Below are positions 19,205 to 28,724 of a DNA stretch of 64,000 nucleotides, piece by piece (the stretch's first letter is position 1; each line of letters begins with the position of its first letter). The notes below the pieces were generated by a model that worked only from the letters and a program-made list of their open reading frames with translations, made no database searches and was not told the DNA's origin. This DNA is from Saccharopolyspora hirsuta (GTDB taxonomy: Bacteria > Actinomycetota > Actinomycetes > Mycobacteriales > Pseudonocardiaceae). Location of the stretch: assembly GCF_008630535.1 (NCBI RefSeq), contig NZ_VWPH01000002.1:1-64000 (forward strand). The letters run 5' to 3'. The position numbers and the translations under genes were made by a program.

Positions 19205-19581
19205 ACTGGGCGGACGTGCCCGAGGACACCCTGTGAGCTCAACCGCCCACCATCCGGTCGGCCGAACCGCCGCTGCGCCGTCCGGATGGCCCGGTTGGTC
19301 ACTATGACCGGCCCGTCCGGCTCCGGAGCGTCGAAAAATCTCCGGCGAAAGCCGCCCGATGTGATGTGATCGTGGTCCCACCTGCCAAAAAGCCGAAACG
19401 CGATTGCTGCGCCGGGGGCCCACTGCGGTCTAGCGTGACTACTGACAGGACCCCAACGGGGTGGTGCTGCGGCGGTTCGGACACCCCGGGCCGCGCGCGG
19501 GCGACACACGCAGCCCTGCCGCTCGGCCGGGCACCCGCGGTCGTCACCACACGCACCCCGACGAGCGCGAGAGGTTCCCGA
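19205..19581 (+). other. Leader/promoter region of gltA; no gene seen
   Basis: About 375 bases without a supported ORF. TAGCGT at 19431-19436 fits an actinobacterial -10 element, leaving a 5' leader of roughly 145 bases before gltA. No -35 at normal spacing and no known riboswitch was recognised. Confidence 0.4.
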
Positions 19582-20886
<1,305 letters not shown>

Positions 20887-20928
20887 ATCGAAACCTGAAT
20901 CCTTTTTAGGGGGCACGTGGTCGCCTTG

Positions 20929-21140
20929 CACGGCGGTGCCGGTAGCGGAACCTCAGAGGCTTTCTCGCTGCGGGATCCCGTTTTTGCGTATGACCAATAC
21001 ACGGCAAACGGGCTGTCCTCGCGAGAAAACCTCTGAGAACCCGCGGCGGTGCAAGCTGCGAGGGCGGGCTATGCGCCTGGCGGCGCATGCGACACCTTGC
21101 GATCGGCGCCGGTCGCCCGTCGCGATAGCTGCTTACCGCC
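20929..21140 (+). repeat. Family C structured repeat, copy C2
   Basis: P1 pairs CTCAGAGG (20952-20959) with CCTCTGAG (21030-21037) and TTTCTCGC (20961-20968) with GCGAGAAA (21021-21028). P2 pairs CCCGTTT (20977-20983) with AAACGGG (21006-21012). P3 pairs ATGCGCC (21071-21077) with GGCGCAT (21082-21088). Compared with C4 most P1 and P2 pairs have changed on both sides. Confidence 0.85.
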
Positions 21141-21200
21141 GCCTGACGGTGGGGCCGCGCTGAGCTCGGTTCGCCGCTCCTGCATCGGTGGCGCGGGATC

Positions 21201-21257
21201 AAGGCCCGTGAACAACTTCGTGGTGTGACATCGCTACGAAGTGCTCACGGGCCTTTT
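21201..21257 (+). terminator. Terminator after gltA and repeat C2
   Basis: GGCCCGTGA (21203-21211) pairs with TCACGGGCC (21245-21253), and ACTTCGT with ACGAAGT inside, followed by TTTT on the plus strand. It stands 315 bases after the gltA stop, so repeat C2 would be part of the gltA transcript. Confidence 0.75.
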
Positions 21258-21267
21258 GCTGTCCTGC

Positions 21268-22443
21268 TCAGGCGGCGCGGAGGGCGTCGCGGAGCTTGAC
21301 GCGGGAGCCCGTGCGGAGCACCGCGTTGGAGTAGATGCGGCCGCCGAGGCGGAGCAGCAGCGCGAAGGCCAGGGCGCTCAGGACCAGCGACACCGCGATC
21401 TCCCACGGGGCCGCCACGCCGAGGGCGATCCGCATCGGCATCAGCGTCGGGGAGAAGCCCGGGACCATCGACAGGATCCCGGCCAGGGCGTTGTCCGGCG
21501 AGCCCGGCAGCAGCGAGACGCCGATGACGAACGGCACCACCAGCAGCATGATCACCGGGCTGATCACGTTCTGCAGGTCCTCCTGGCGGGACACCAGCGA
21601 GGCCGCCGCGGCGAGCACCGTCGCGTAGGTGAAGAAGCCGAGCAGGAACCACACCAGCGCCCACACCAGCGTGCTGGTCAGCGCCGCCGACGGCAGCGTC
21701 AGCACCCCGCCGAAGCCCGCCGCGGCCAGCGCCGCCCCGGCGATCACCACCAGCTGCAGCAGGTTCGTCAGGCCGATGCCGACCACCTTCCCGGCGAGCA
21801 GCTGGGCCGGTTTGATGGTGGACAGCAGCAGCTCGACGACGCGGCTGGACTTCTCCTCCACCACGCCCTGCGCGATCATCTGCCCGCCCATGATCAGGAA
21901 CATGTAGAGCACGATCCCGGCCGCGATGGCCAGCCCGATCCGCTCCCCGCGGTGCGGGTCGTCGATCTCCAGGCTGGTGACGGCGACGTGGGCGTTCCCG
22001 GCCGCCGCCCGGACCGCGGCGGGGTCCAAGCCGGAGCGCGCGAGCTCGGTGTCCAGCACCTGCTGCTGCACGATCGCGTTCAGCGCGGCCTCGACCGAGC
22101 TGTCCGGCGACCGCTTGACGACCAGGCGCGGCTCCTCGGGCGTGCCGGTGACCAGCGCGTCCAGGTCGCCGTCGCGCACCTGCTGCTCACCCGCCGGGAC
22201 CGGCACGGTGCTGATCTGGAACGACTGGCCGTAGGCCGAGCCCGCCGCCCGCAGCGGTTCGCCGATGGCCGCCACCTCCGGCGCGACGCCGAGCTTGGTG
22301 GTGCTGGCCTGCTGGCCGATGAACGCCATCAGCGCGGCGTACCCGCCCATGATCGCGATGATGGCGAGGGTGCCGATGACGAATCCGCGGGTGCGCACCC
22401 GGGTGCGGATCTCGCGGCGGGCGACCAACCAGAAGGGGCTCAT
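21268..22443 (-). CDS. ABC exporter permease (NatB/ABC-2 type)
   Basis: A 391-residue membrane protein. One N-terminal helix (residues about 22-43) is followed by a large extracytoplasmic region of about 135 residues and then five to six helices, the layout of NatB/YhaP-type ABC-2 permeases. GGQMIAQGVVEEKSSRVVELLLSTIKP (in part) is the conserved cytoplasmic loop of this group. ATG 22443 overlaps the stop of the ATPase gene by 4 bases. Na+ or drug export is possible; the substrate is not known. Confidence 0.85.
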   Translation of the reverse strand: MSPFWLVARREIRTRVRTRGFVIGTLAIIAIMGGYAALMAFIGQQASTTKLGVAPEVAAIGEPLRAAGSAYGQSFQISTVPVPAGEQQVRDGDLDALVTGTPEEPRLVVKRSPDSSVEAALNAIVQQQVLDTELARSGLDPAAVRAAAGNAHVAVTSLEIDDPHRGERIGLAIAAGIVLYMFLIMGGQMIAQGVVEEKSSRVVELLLSTIKPAQLLAGKVVGIGLTNLLQLVVIAGAALAAAGFGGVLTLPSAALTSTLVWALVWFLLGFFTYATVLAAAASLVSRQEDLQNVISPVIMLLVVPFVIGVSLLPGSPDNALAGILSMVPGFSPTLMPMRIALGVAAPWEIAVSLVLSALAFALLLRLGGRIYSNAVLRTGSRVKLRDALRAA

Positions 22444-23351
22444 CCGGCGGCCTCCTCGGTGACGACGTTGCGGAACAGCTCGGTGAGGCTGGGCCGGTGC
22501 CGGGAGAACTCCCGGACCGGACCGGTGACCAGCGCGGCCTTCAGCACCGCCTGGTCGTCGGCGTCCTCGGCCAGCTGGAGGGTGGTGCGGCTGCCGTCGA
22601 CCGACACGACCTGCGCGCCGGGCACGTCGTCGGCCCAGCCGGGCGCGGCGTCGGGCGCGTCGACGACCAGCGTCACCGGCCCCTGGTCGCGCAGCTCGGC
22701 GACCGTGCCGGTGGCCACCATCCGTCCACTGCGGACGATGCCGACGCGGTCGCACAGCCGCTGCACCAGGTCGAGCTGGTGGCTGGAGAACACCACCGGC
22801 GCCCCGGAGTCGCACTTCTCCCGCAGCACCGCGCTCATCACGTCGACCGCGACCGGGTCCAGCCCGGAGAACGGCTCGTCGAGGATCAGCACCTCCGGGT
22901 CGTGCACCAGCGCGGCGGCCAGCTGCACCCGCTGCTGGTTGCCGAGGCTGAGCTTCTGCACCTCCTCGTCGCGGCGCTCGGCCAGGCCGAGCCGCTCGGT
23001 CCAGCGCGTCGCGGCGGCCCGGGCGTCGGCGGCGGACATGCCGTGCAGCTCGCCGAGGTAGGCGAGCTGCTCCGCGACCTTCATCTTGGGGTACAGGCCG
23101 CGCTCCTCCGGCATGTAGCCGATGCGGCGACGGGTGGTGAGGTCCAGCGGCGCTCCGTTCCAGCGCACCTGGCCGGAATCGGCCGCCAGCACGCCGAGGG
23201 CGATCCGCATCGTGGTGGTCTTCCCGGCGCCGTTGCTGCCGACGAAGCCGAACATCTCGCCCGCGCGAACGCTGAACGTCATCTCCTGCAGCGCCGTGAC
23301 ATCGCCGTAGCGTTTGGAGATCCGATCGACCTCCAGCACGCGATCAGTCAC
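22440..23351 (-). CDS. ABC exporter ATPase (NatA type)
   Basis: A 303-residue ATP-binding subunit. Walker A GSNGAGKTTT, signature LSLGNQQRVQLAAAL, Walker B VLILDEPFSGLDP and the H-loop SSHQLDLV are present. The last 80 residues form the DUF4162-like tail found in NatA-type exporters. It is cotranscribed with the permease gene through an ATGA overlap. The upstream gap to glpD holds repeat C3. Confidence 0.9.
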   Translation of the reverse strand: MTDRVLEVDRISKRYGDVTALQEMTFSVRAGEMFGFVGSNGAGKTTTMRIALGVLAADSGQVRWNGAPLDLTTRRRIGYMPEERGLYPKMKVAEQLAYLGELHGMSAADARAAATRWTERLGLAERRDEEVQKLSLGNQQRVQLAAALVHDPEVLILDEPFSGLDPVAVDVMSAVLREKCDSGAPVVFSSHQLDLVQRLCDRVGIVRSGRMVATGTVAELRDQGPVTLVVDAPDAAPGWADDVPGAQVVSVDGSRTTLQLAEDADDQAVLKAALVTGPVREFSRHRPSLTELFRNVVTEEAAG

Positions 23352-23384
23352 CGATCGCCCCCTTCTCTGTCTGACGAGCTCGTC

Positions 23385-23565
23385 TTGCCTGGCGGTGCCG
23401 GTGGCGGAACCTCAGCGCCCGCCTGGCTGCGGGTGCCCTGACTTGTGCATGTCCAATACACGGCGTCAGGGCCGTCCTCGCCGGAAGGAACCCCAGCGGG
23501 GTGGGCACCGTGAACCCGCGGCGGTGCCAGCTGCGAGGGTGGGCCAAGCGGCTGCGCCGCTTCAA
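23385..23565 (+). repeat. Family C structured repeat, copy C3
   Basis: P2 pairs CCCTGAC (23436-23442) with GTCAGGG (23465-23471); P3 pairs AAGCGGC (23546-23552) with GCCGCTT (23556-23562). The left half of P1 is of the standard type but the right half is replaced by GGAAGGAACCCCAGCGGGG, which folds on itself; copy C5 has the same replacement. Confidence 0.8.
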
Positions 23566-23615
23566 AGACGAGAACCAAACTGCGTTCGCAGATGCTCAGC
23601 CGTCCCCCAGTGCGT

Positions 23616-25190
23616 CTACTTCAGCACACCTTCCAGCGCTCGGCCCACGAGTTCGGCGACTGCGGGCTGTGCTGTTGCTCGCTCGGCGGGGTTCAGGCCG
23701 ATCCGGCTGCGCCGGTCCAGGACGTCGTCGGCGTCGAGCGCACCTTCGTGCCGCACCGCCCACAGCACTTCGGCAGCGGTGAGCGAGGTGCCCTCGGCGA
23801 CGGGTTCCGCCAGGTCCGGGTCGAACTCCGCCAGCGCGGCGAGGCGCGCGGCCTCGGTGCCGTACTTCGCGATCAGGCGGGCCGGGGCCTCCACATCGGT
23901 CAGGTGGCGCCGGGGCGCAGCGCCGACCAGCGCGACGGCGGAGGTCTTGGACGGCCCGGCGGACAGGCCGCCCGCGCGCACCGCGGCGTCGACGGCTTCG
24001 GCGGCCATCTTCCGGTAGGTGGTGAGCTTGCCGCCGACCACCGTCACCACGCCCTCCGGCGAGGTCAGCACGGCGTGCTTGCGGGACAGGTCGGCCGACT
24101 CCTTGCGCCGCGCCTGCTCCAGCAGCGGGCGCAACCCGGCGAAGGAACCGAGCACGTGCTCGCGCCCCAGCGGTTGGCCGAGGACGTCGCGGACCCCGGC
24201 CAGCAGGAAGTCCACATCGGGCTCCGGGACCTCGGGCACCGACGGGATCGGCCCGGGCACCGGCTCGTCGGTCAGCCCGAGCAGGGCGCGGCCGTCCGCC
24301 TGCGGCAGCAGCAGGAGGAACCGGCCGGAGGTGCCCGGCATCGGCGCGACCAGCGCTGTTCCGGCGATGCCCGCCGCGTCGGCGTCGACCACCAGGTGCG
24401 ATCCGCGCGACGGCCGCAGCTTGACGTCCGGCGAGAGCTCGCCCGCCCAGACCCCGGCCGCGTTGACCACCGAGCGGGCGCGGATCCGCAGCGACTCGCC
24501 GGTGCGCTGGTCCACGACGTCGGCGCCGTTGCCGTCGAGCTGCTGCGCGCGCACGTGCGTGAGCACGCGCGCGCCGAAGCCCGCCGCGGTGCGCGCCAGC
24601 GCGACGACGAGCCGCGCGTCGTCGATCAGCTGGCCGTCGTAGCCGAGCAGCCCGCCGCGCAGCCCGGTGGTGCGCAGTCCCGGCACCAGGGCGAGGGCTT
24701 CCGGGGTGGGGATGCGCCTGGGTGGCGGGAGGACGTCCGACGGTGTGCGCGCGGCGCGGCGCAGCGCGTCACCCGCGTGCAGGCCCGCAGTCAGCACCAG
24801 CTCGGAGCGGCGGGAGACGTTGCGGTGCAGGGGGATCAGCTGCGGCATAGTGCGCACCAGGTGCGGCGCGGTGCGGGTCATCAGCACGTTGCGCTCGACG
24901 GCGCTCTCGTGCGCCAACGCCACGTCGCCGTGCGCGAGGTAGCGGAGGCCTCCGTGCACGAGCTTGCTGGACCAGCGGGAGGTTCCCCAGGCGAGGTCCT
25001 CGGCCTCGACCAGCGCGACGGACAGCCCGCGGGCGGCGGCGTCGAGCGCGGTCCCGGCCCCGGTGACCCCGCCGCCGACCACCAGCAGGTCGAGCTCGGT
25101 CTCGGCCACTTCGGACAGATCGGCGGCCCGGCGCGCGGCGTTCAGCGAGGTCGCGCGCAGCGAACCGGCGGGCAACGGTGTGGTGATCAT
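23616..25190 (-). CDS. glpD: Glycerol-3-phosphate dehydrogenase (FAD, GlpD type)
   Basis: A 524-residue flavoprotein that oxidises sn-glycerol 3-phosphate to DHAP at the membrane. The FAD motif is LLVVGGGVTGAGTALDAAARG (in part, from residue about 35), followed by WGTSRWSSKLVHGGLRYL, the GlpD signature, and VNAAGVWAG in the middle. The C-terminal DAO_C domain carries YGTEAARL and RIGLNPAERA-type helices. It follows a TetR gene on the same strand (75-bp gap with palindrome B4), so the two may form a unit. No glpK or glpF is adjacent. Confidence 0.93.
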   Translation of the reverse strand: MITTPLPAGSLRATSLNAARRAADLSEVAETELDLLVVGGGVTGAGTALDAAARGLSVALVEAEDLAWGTSRWSSKLVHGGLRYLAHGDVALAHESAVERNVLMTRTAPHLVRTMPQLIPLHRNVSRRSELVLTAGLHAGDALRRAARTPSDVLPPPRRIPTPEALALVPGLRTTGLRGGLLGYDGQLIDDARLVVALARTAAGFGARVLTHVRAQQLDGNGADVVDQRTGESLRIRARSVVNAAGVWAGELSPDVKLRPSRGSHLVVDADAAGIAGTALVAPMPGTSGRFLLLLPQADGRALLGLTDEPVPGPIPSVPEVPEPDVDFLLAGVRDVLGQPLGREHVLGSFAGLRPLLEQARRKESADLSRKHAVLTSPEGVVTVVGGKLTTYRKMAAEAVDAAVRAGGLSAGPSKTSAVALVGAAPRRHLTDVEAPARLIAKYGTEAARLAALAEFDPDLAEPVAEGTSLTAAEVLWAVRHEGALDADDVLDRRSRIGLNPAERATAQPAVAELVGRALEGVLK

Positions 25191-25225
25191 CGCAACTCCG
25201 AGTGGTTCGGCGGGAGATCGGTGGT

Positions 25226-25249
25226 CCGCAGTTTCAATTGAAACTGCGG
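25226..25249. repeat. Family B palindrome B4
   Basis: A perfect 24-bp palindrome centred on CAATTG, between the TetR gene at 25266 and the start of glpD at 25190. Confidence 0.92.
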
Positions 25250-25265
25250 GATTGCCGGGCGGAGG

Positions 25266-25901
25266 TCAGGCATCGGCGGGCTCCGGGCGGAGGGCTCCGT
25301 CGAGGAGCTTGGTGAGTTCCGCGGTGAGGGCGTCGGCGCTGATGTCGCTGGTGGCGGGCCCGGCGGTGACGACGAACGACTGCACGAGCAGCAGCAGCGA
25401 CCGCGCCTGGACCGCCGGGTCGCCGGGCCGGATCGAGCCGTCCGCGTGACCCGCGACGAGGTACTCGCGGAGGAATCCCTCGGCGGCCAGCTGCGTGCTG
25501 CCCAACCGCTGCACGAGGTAGGGGAGCAGCAGTTCGGCGTCGGCTTCCAGGACGCGTTGCAGCAGCGGTGCGGTCTGCAGCAGCTGCACGCCGTGGACGG
25601 TCGCGCTGACCAGCCGCTGCCGGACGTTGCCGGTCCGCTCCGCCGCGCGCGCCAGGTGCAGGATCTCGCCGAACTCCACGGTCATCAGCGCGGTGACCAC
25701 GCTGTCGACGTCCGGGAACCGGCGGTACAGGGTCATCCGGCTGACCCCGGCGCGGCGGGCGATCTCGGTCAGCGTGGTCCGCCGCACGCCGTGGGCGAGC
25801 ACGCACTCCCGGGCCGCGCGCAGCAGCTCGGCATCGCCGACCCGGTTCGGGGCGGAGCGCGCTCGCGTGCCGTGCGAGTCGCTGTGACATTGCGACGTCA
25901 T
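25266..25901 (-). CDS. TetR-family regulator upstream of glpD
   Basis: A 211-residue repressor-type protein. The HTH reads RTTLTEIARRAGVSRMTLYRRFPD at about residues 40-63 (given in part elsewhere), with a helical C-terminal domain. Its ATG at 25901 abuts the start region of the divergent flavoprotein gene; the intervening sequence ATTGCGACGTCATGTGTAAC can hold only one overlapping promoter/operator. It could control both glpD and the divergent gene. Confidence 0.82.
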   Translation of the reverse strand: MTSQCHSDSHGTRARSAPNRVGDAELLRAARECVLAHGVRRTTLTEIARRAGVSRMTLYRRFPDVDSVVTALMTVEFGEILHLARAAERTGNVRQRLVSATVHGVQLLQTAPLLQRVLEADAELLLPYLVQRLGSTQLAAEGFLREYLVAGHADGSIRPGDPAVQARSLLLLVQSFVVTAGPATSDISADALTAELTKLLDGALRPEPADA

Positions 25902-25917
25902 GTGTAACACTGTACTG

Positions 25918-27561
25918 GTGAGCGGGCTGATCGAACACACCCTGCGCGGCACCTGGACCCCATCGGGGGCCTCCGCCGCGCCGTTGTCCCCCCGAGCTCT
26001 GCGCTGGTTGCGGGCGCGCATCGGGCTCGCCGAGACCACGACCCCGGCCGTCCCGGCGTCGCTGCTGGAGGTCCCGGACAGCGCCCTGCCGGACGCGGCC
26101 CGCGAGGAGCTCGTGGCGCTGCTCGGCGCGGAGCACGTGCTGACCGACCCCGCCGCGAGGCTGGGACGCGCGGGCGGCATGTCCTACACCGACCTGATGC
26201 GCCGCCGCAGCGCCGCCGAGCTCGCGGTGCCGGACGCCGTGCTGCTGCCCGCCGACCCCGAGATGGTGCAGGCCGTTCTGGAGATCTGCGTGCGGCACGA
26301 CGTCGCGGTGGTCCCGTTCGGCGGCGGCACCTCGGTGGTCGGCGGCGTCGACGCGTTGCGCGGGTCCAAGGACGCGGTGGTGTCGCTGGACCTCGCCCGC
26401 CTGGACCGGCTGGTCTCGCTCGACCCGAGCTCGCGGATCGCCGTGCTGCAGGCGGGGATGCGCGCGGTCGAGGCCGAATCGCTGCTGGCCGCGCAGGGTT
26501 TCACGCTCGGGCACTTCCCGCAGTCCTTCGAGCGGGCCACCATCGGCGGGTTCGCCGCCACCCGGTCCGCCGGGCAGGCCTCCTCCGGCTACGGCCGCTT
26601 CGAGGACATGGTGGCCGGGGTCCGGCTGGCCACCCCGGCCGGGGAGTGGCGGCTCGGCGTCGCCCCGGCGTCGGCGGCGGGCCCCGACCTGCGCCAGCTC
26701 GCGGTCGGCAGCGAGGGCGCGCTCGGCGTGATCACCGAAGTGGCGGTGCGGGTCCGGCCGGTGCCGGTGCGCAGCCGCTACGAGGCGTTCGTGGTCGACG
26801 GCTGGCAGGGCGGGGTCGACGCGGTGCAGGCGCTCGCGCAGAACCGCGTGCTCGCCGACGTGACCCGGCTGTCCGATGTGGACGAGACCGAGGTGCAGTT
26901 CGAGCTGGCCGGGGCGCTGAAGGTCAAGGCCCTGCAGTTCCTGCTGCGCAGCAGGGGGATCCGCCAGCCATGCCTGCTCGTCCTGGGCTGGGACGCGGGC
27001 TCGCGGGCGGAGCTCGACCAGCGCCGCAAGGCGACCCTGCGGGTGCTGCGCGGCACGCGGGCGGTGCGGCTGGGCCGCGCCGTCGGCGAGTCCTGGCGGT
27101 CGCACCGGTTCTCCGGGCCCCGCCAGCGCGACGCGCTGCTGGACCGCGGGGTGTGCGTGGAGACGCTGGAGACCGCGACGCACTGGACCGGGATCAGCGA
27201 GCTGCGCTCCGCGGTCCGCAACGCGCTGGTGCGCAGCCTGCGGTCCGGCGGCAAGAAGCCGATCGTGATGTGTCACATCTCGCACGCCTACGAGACCGGT
27301 GCCTCGCTGTACTTCACGGTCCTGGCGACGCGCAGCGCGCAGGACCCGCTCGGTCAGTGGCAGCGGGCCAAGCAGGCGGCGTCGGACGCCATCGCCGGGC
27401 GCGGCACCATCAGCCACCACCACGCCGTCGGCGCCGACCACCTGCCGTGGCTGGTCGACGAGATCGGCGAGGTCGGCGAATCGGTGCTGGCCGCGGCCAA
27501 GCAGGCGGTGGACCCGACCGGGATCCTCAACCCCGGCAAGCTCATCCGGCCAGCGCGCTGA
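25918..27561 (+). CDS. FAD-linked oxidase, alkyl-DHAP synthase-like
   Basis: A 547-residue flavoprotein of the PCMH/VAO superfamily. FGGGTSVVGGV binds FAD, and PQSFERATIGGFAATRSAGQ, SSGYGRFEDMV, CHISHAYETGASLYFTV and TISHHHAVGADH match the signature segments of alkylglycerone-phosphate synthase, which swaps the acyl chain of acyl-DHAP for a fatty alcohol in ether-lipid synthesis. Whether the bacterial protein does this is not established. Start GTG 25918 is preferred; an in-frame ATG at 25900 would overlap the divergent TetR start. Neither has a ribosome site, so a leaderless mRNA is likely. Confidence 0.85.
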   Translation: MSGLIEHTLRGTWTPSGASAAPLSPRALRWLRARIGLAETTTPAVPASLLEVPDSALPDAAREELVALLGAEHVLTDPAARLGRAGGMSYTDLMRRRSAAELAVPDAVLLPADPEMVQAVLEICVRHDVAVVPFGGGTSVVGGVDALRGSKDAVVSLDLARLDRLVSLDPSSRIAVLQAGMRAVEAESLLAAQGFTLGHFPQSFERATIGGFAATRSAGQASSGYGRFEDMVAGVRLATPAGEWRLGVAPASAAGPDLRQLAVGSEGALGVITEVAVRVRPVPVRSRYEAFVVDGWQGGVDAVQALAQNRVLADVTRLSDVDETEVQFELAGALKVKALQFLLRSRGIRQPCLLVLGWDAGSRAELDQRRKATLRVLRGTRAVRLGRAVGESWRSHRFSGPRQRDALLDRGVCVETLETATHWTGISELRSAVRNALVRSLRSGGKKPIVMCHISHAYETGASLYFTVLATRSAQDPLGQWQRAKQAASDAIAGRGTISHHHAVGADHLPWLVDEIGEVGESVLAAAKQAVDPTGILNPGKLIRPAR

Positions 27562-28273
27562 CCGAGTGGTAGCGGTAGCCGAGCCTGCGGTACACCTTGA
27601 GCGCGGGCTCGTTGTCCGCATCGACCATCAGCGCCACGTCCCCCTCGCGGGCGAGCTCGCGGGTCAGGAACGCGCAGACCTCCGCGGCCAGCCCCGCACC
27701 GCGGTGGTCGGGGTGGGTGGCGACGCCGGAGATGAAGCGCACGCCCGGCGCCGCCCAGCAGTCGCCGCCCACCGAGAGCACCGTCCCGTCGGTCCCCCGG
27801 ATGCCCGCCCAGCGGCGGGCCCCGGGGTCGTCGGGGAACAGGTACGCGCGCGGGTTCGCCTTGCGCAGCAGGCTCTCGACGGCCTGGTCGTCGTCGAGCC
27901 ACCCGGCGTTCGGCGTCGGCGCGGTCGGCGGTGCCGCGGACAGCTCCATCCAGCCGAACGTCGCCCGCACCTCCAGGCCCAGGCGGTTGGCGACCCGGTG
28001 CGCCAGCGCGGTCCGGGCCAGCGGGCGCAGCTTCTCGCCGCGCAGCGTCGGCAGCACCTCGGCGAGCAGTTCGGCACAGTCGTCGGCCGAACCGCTGAAG
28101 ACCACGCGGTCGTTGCGGCTGAGCTTCGGCGCGTGCACCGCGACCGCGCTGCGGTGCTGCCAAGCGGCCCCGCCGGGGTGCGGGTAGCCCGCGACCAGCG
28201 CCTGCGCGGCCCAGCGGACCAGCAGGTCATCGGTGGCGTTGCCGACATCGGTGGCGGAACGGAGCTCTCGCAT
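27542..28273 (-). CDS. GNAT-family acetyltransferase
   Basis: A 243-residue protein with a C-terminal GNAT domain: GVATHPDHRGAGLAAEVCAFL is the acetyl-CoA pyrophosphate loop (motif A), followed by LMVDADNEPALKVYRRLGYR (motif B). The N-terminal 130 residues are a less conserved half seen in double-domain or FR47-like GNATs. ATG 28273 is chosen; an upstream GTG/ATG would add residues without family character. Its 3' end overlaps the convergent flavoprotein gene by 20 bases. Confidence 0.8.
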   Translation of the reverse strand: MRELRSATDVGNATDDLLVRWAAQALVAGYPHPGGAAWQHRSAVAVHAPKLSRNDRVVFSGSADDCAELLAEVLPTLRGEKLRPLARTALAHRVANRLGLEVRATFGWMELSAAPPTAPTPNAGWLDDDQAVESLLRKANPRAYLFPDDPGARRWAGIRGTDGTVLSVGGDCWAAPGVRFISGVATHPDHRGAGLAAEVCAFLTRELAREGDVALMVDADNEPALKVYRRLGYRYHSVSALAG

Positions 28274-28387
28274 GCACCGATGGTGCCCGGCCGGGGTGGT
28301 GCCGGGAAGTGAATTTCCCGTGACGTGCAGCATGCTCACCACCGGACCGGACCACGCGCTCACCCCGCGTCGCCCGGCGGGGACCAC

Positions 28388-28401
28388 GCGATTTCAATGA
28401 G
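28388..28401. repeat. Half of a family A palindrome
   Basis: GCGATTTCAATGAG is one arm of palindrome A. It is followed by the complement of the 15-base string found at 113-127 (here 28398-28412) and then by repeat C4. Confidence 0.7.
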
Positions 28402-28410
28402 CCTTTTTCA

Positions 28411-28635
28411 TCCTGCCCGTGGACCGCAGCTGCGAAGGGCGAACTGCACCGGTCGGCAGGTGTCGCATGCGCCGTTAGGCGCATAGCCCACCCTCGCAGC
28501 TCGCACCGCCGCGGGTTCTCAGCGTTCGCCTGGCGAGGACGGCCCTGACGCCGTGTATTGGTCATACACAAGTCAGGGCACCCGGAGTCCAGGCGGGCGC
28601 TGAGGTTCCGCCACCGGCACCGCCACGCAGAACGA
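28411..28635 (-). repeat. Family C structured repeat, copy C4
   Basis: The best-formed copy. P1 pairs CTCAGCG (28518-28524) with CGCTGAG (28598-28604) and CGCCTGG (28527-28533) with CCAGGCG (28589-28595). P2 pairs GCCCTGAC (28542-28549) with GTCAGGGC (28572-28579), enclosing an inner GTGTAT/ATACAC stem. P3 pairs ATGCGCC (28467-28473) with GGCGCAT (28478-28484). Confidence 0.88.
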
Positions 28636-28648
28636 GGTTGGAAAAACC

Positions 28649-28686
28649 TCAATGGAAATCGGAGGTCTGATTTCCATTGAAATCGC
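28649..28686. repeat. Family A palindrome, copy A3
   Basis: TCAATGGAAATC (28649-28660) and GATTTCCATTGA (28669-28680) flank GGAGGTCT. It abuts repeat C4 through GGTTGGAAAAACC. Confidence 0.9.
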
Positions 28687-28724
28687 GGAAGGTCTCCACC
28701 GGTCGGATGACTTCGCCGCACCGG

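Noticed and set aside
21241-23061. Plus-strand open frame opposite the ABC exporter genes
   Set aside because: Low-complexity Arg/His/Gln composition and complete overlap with the ABC genes on the other strand.
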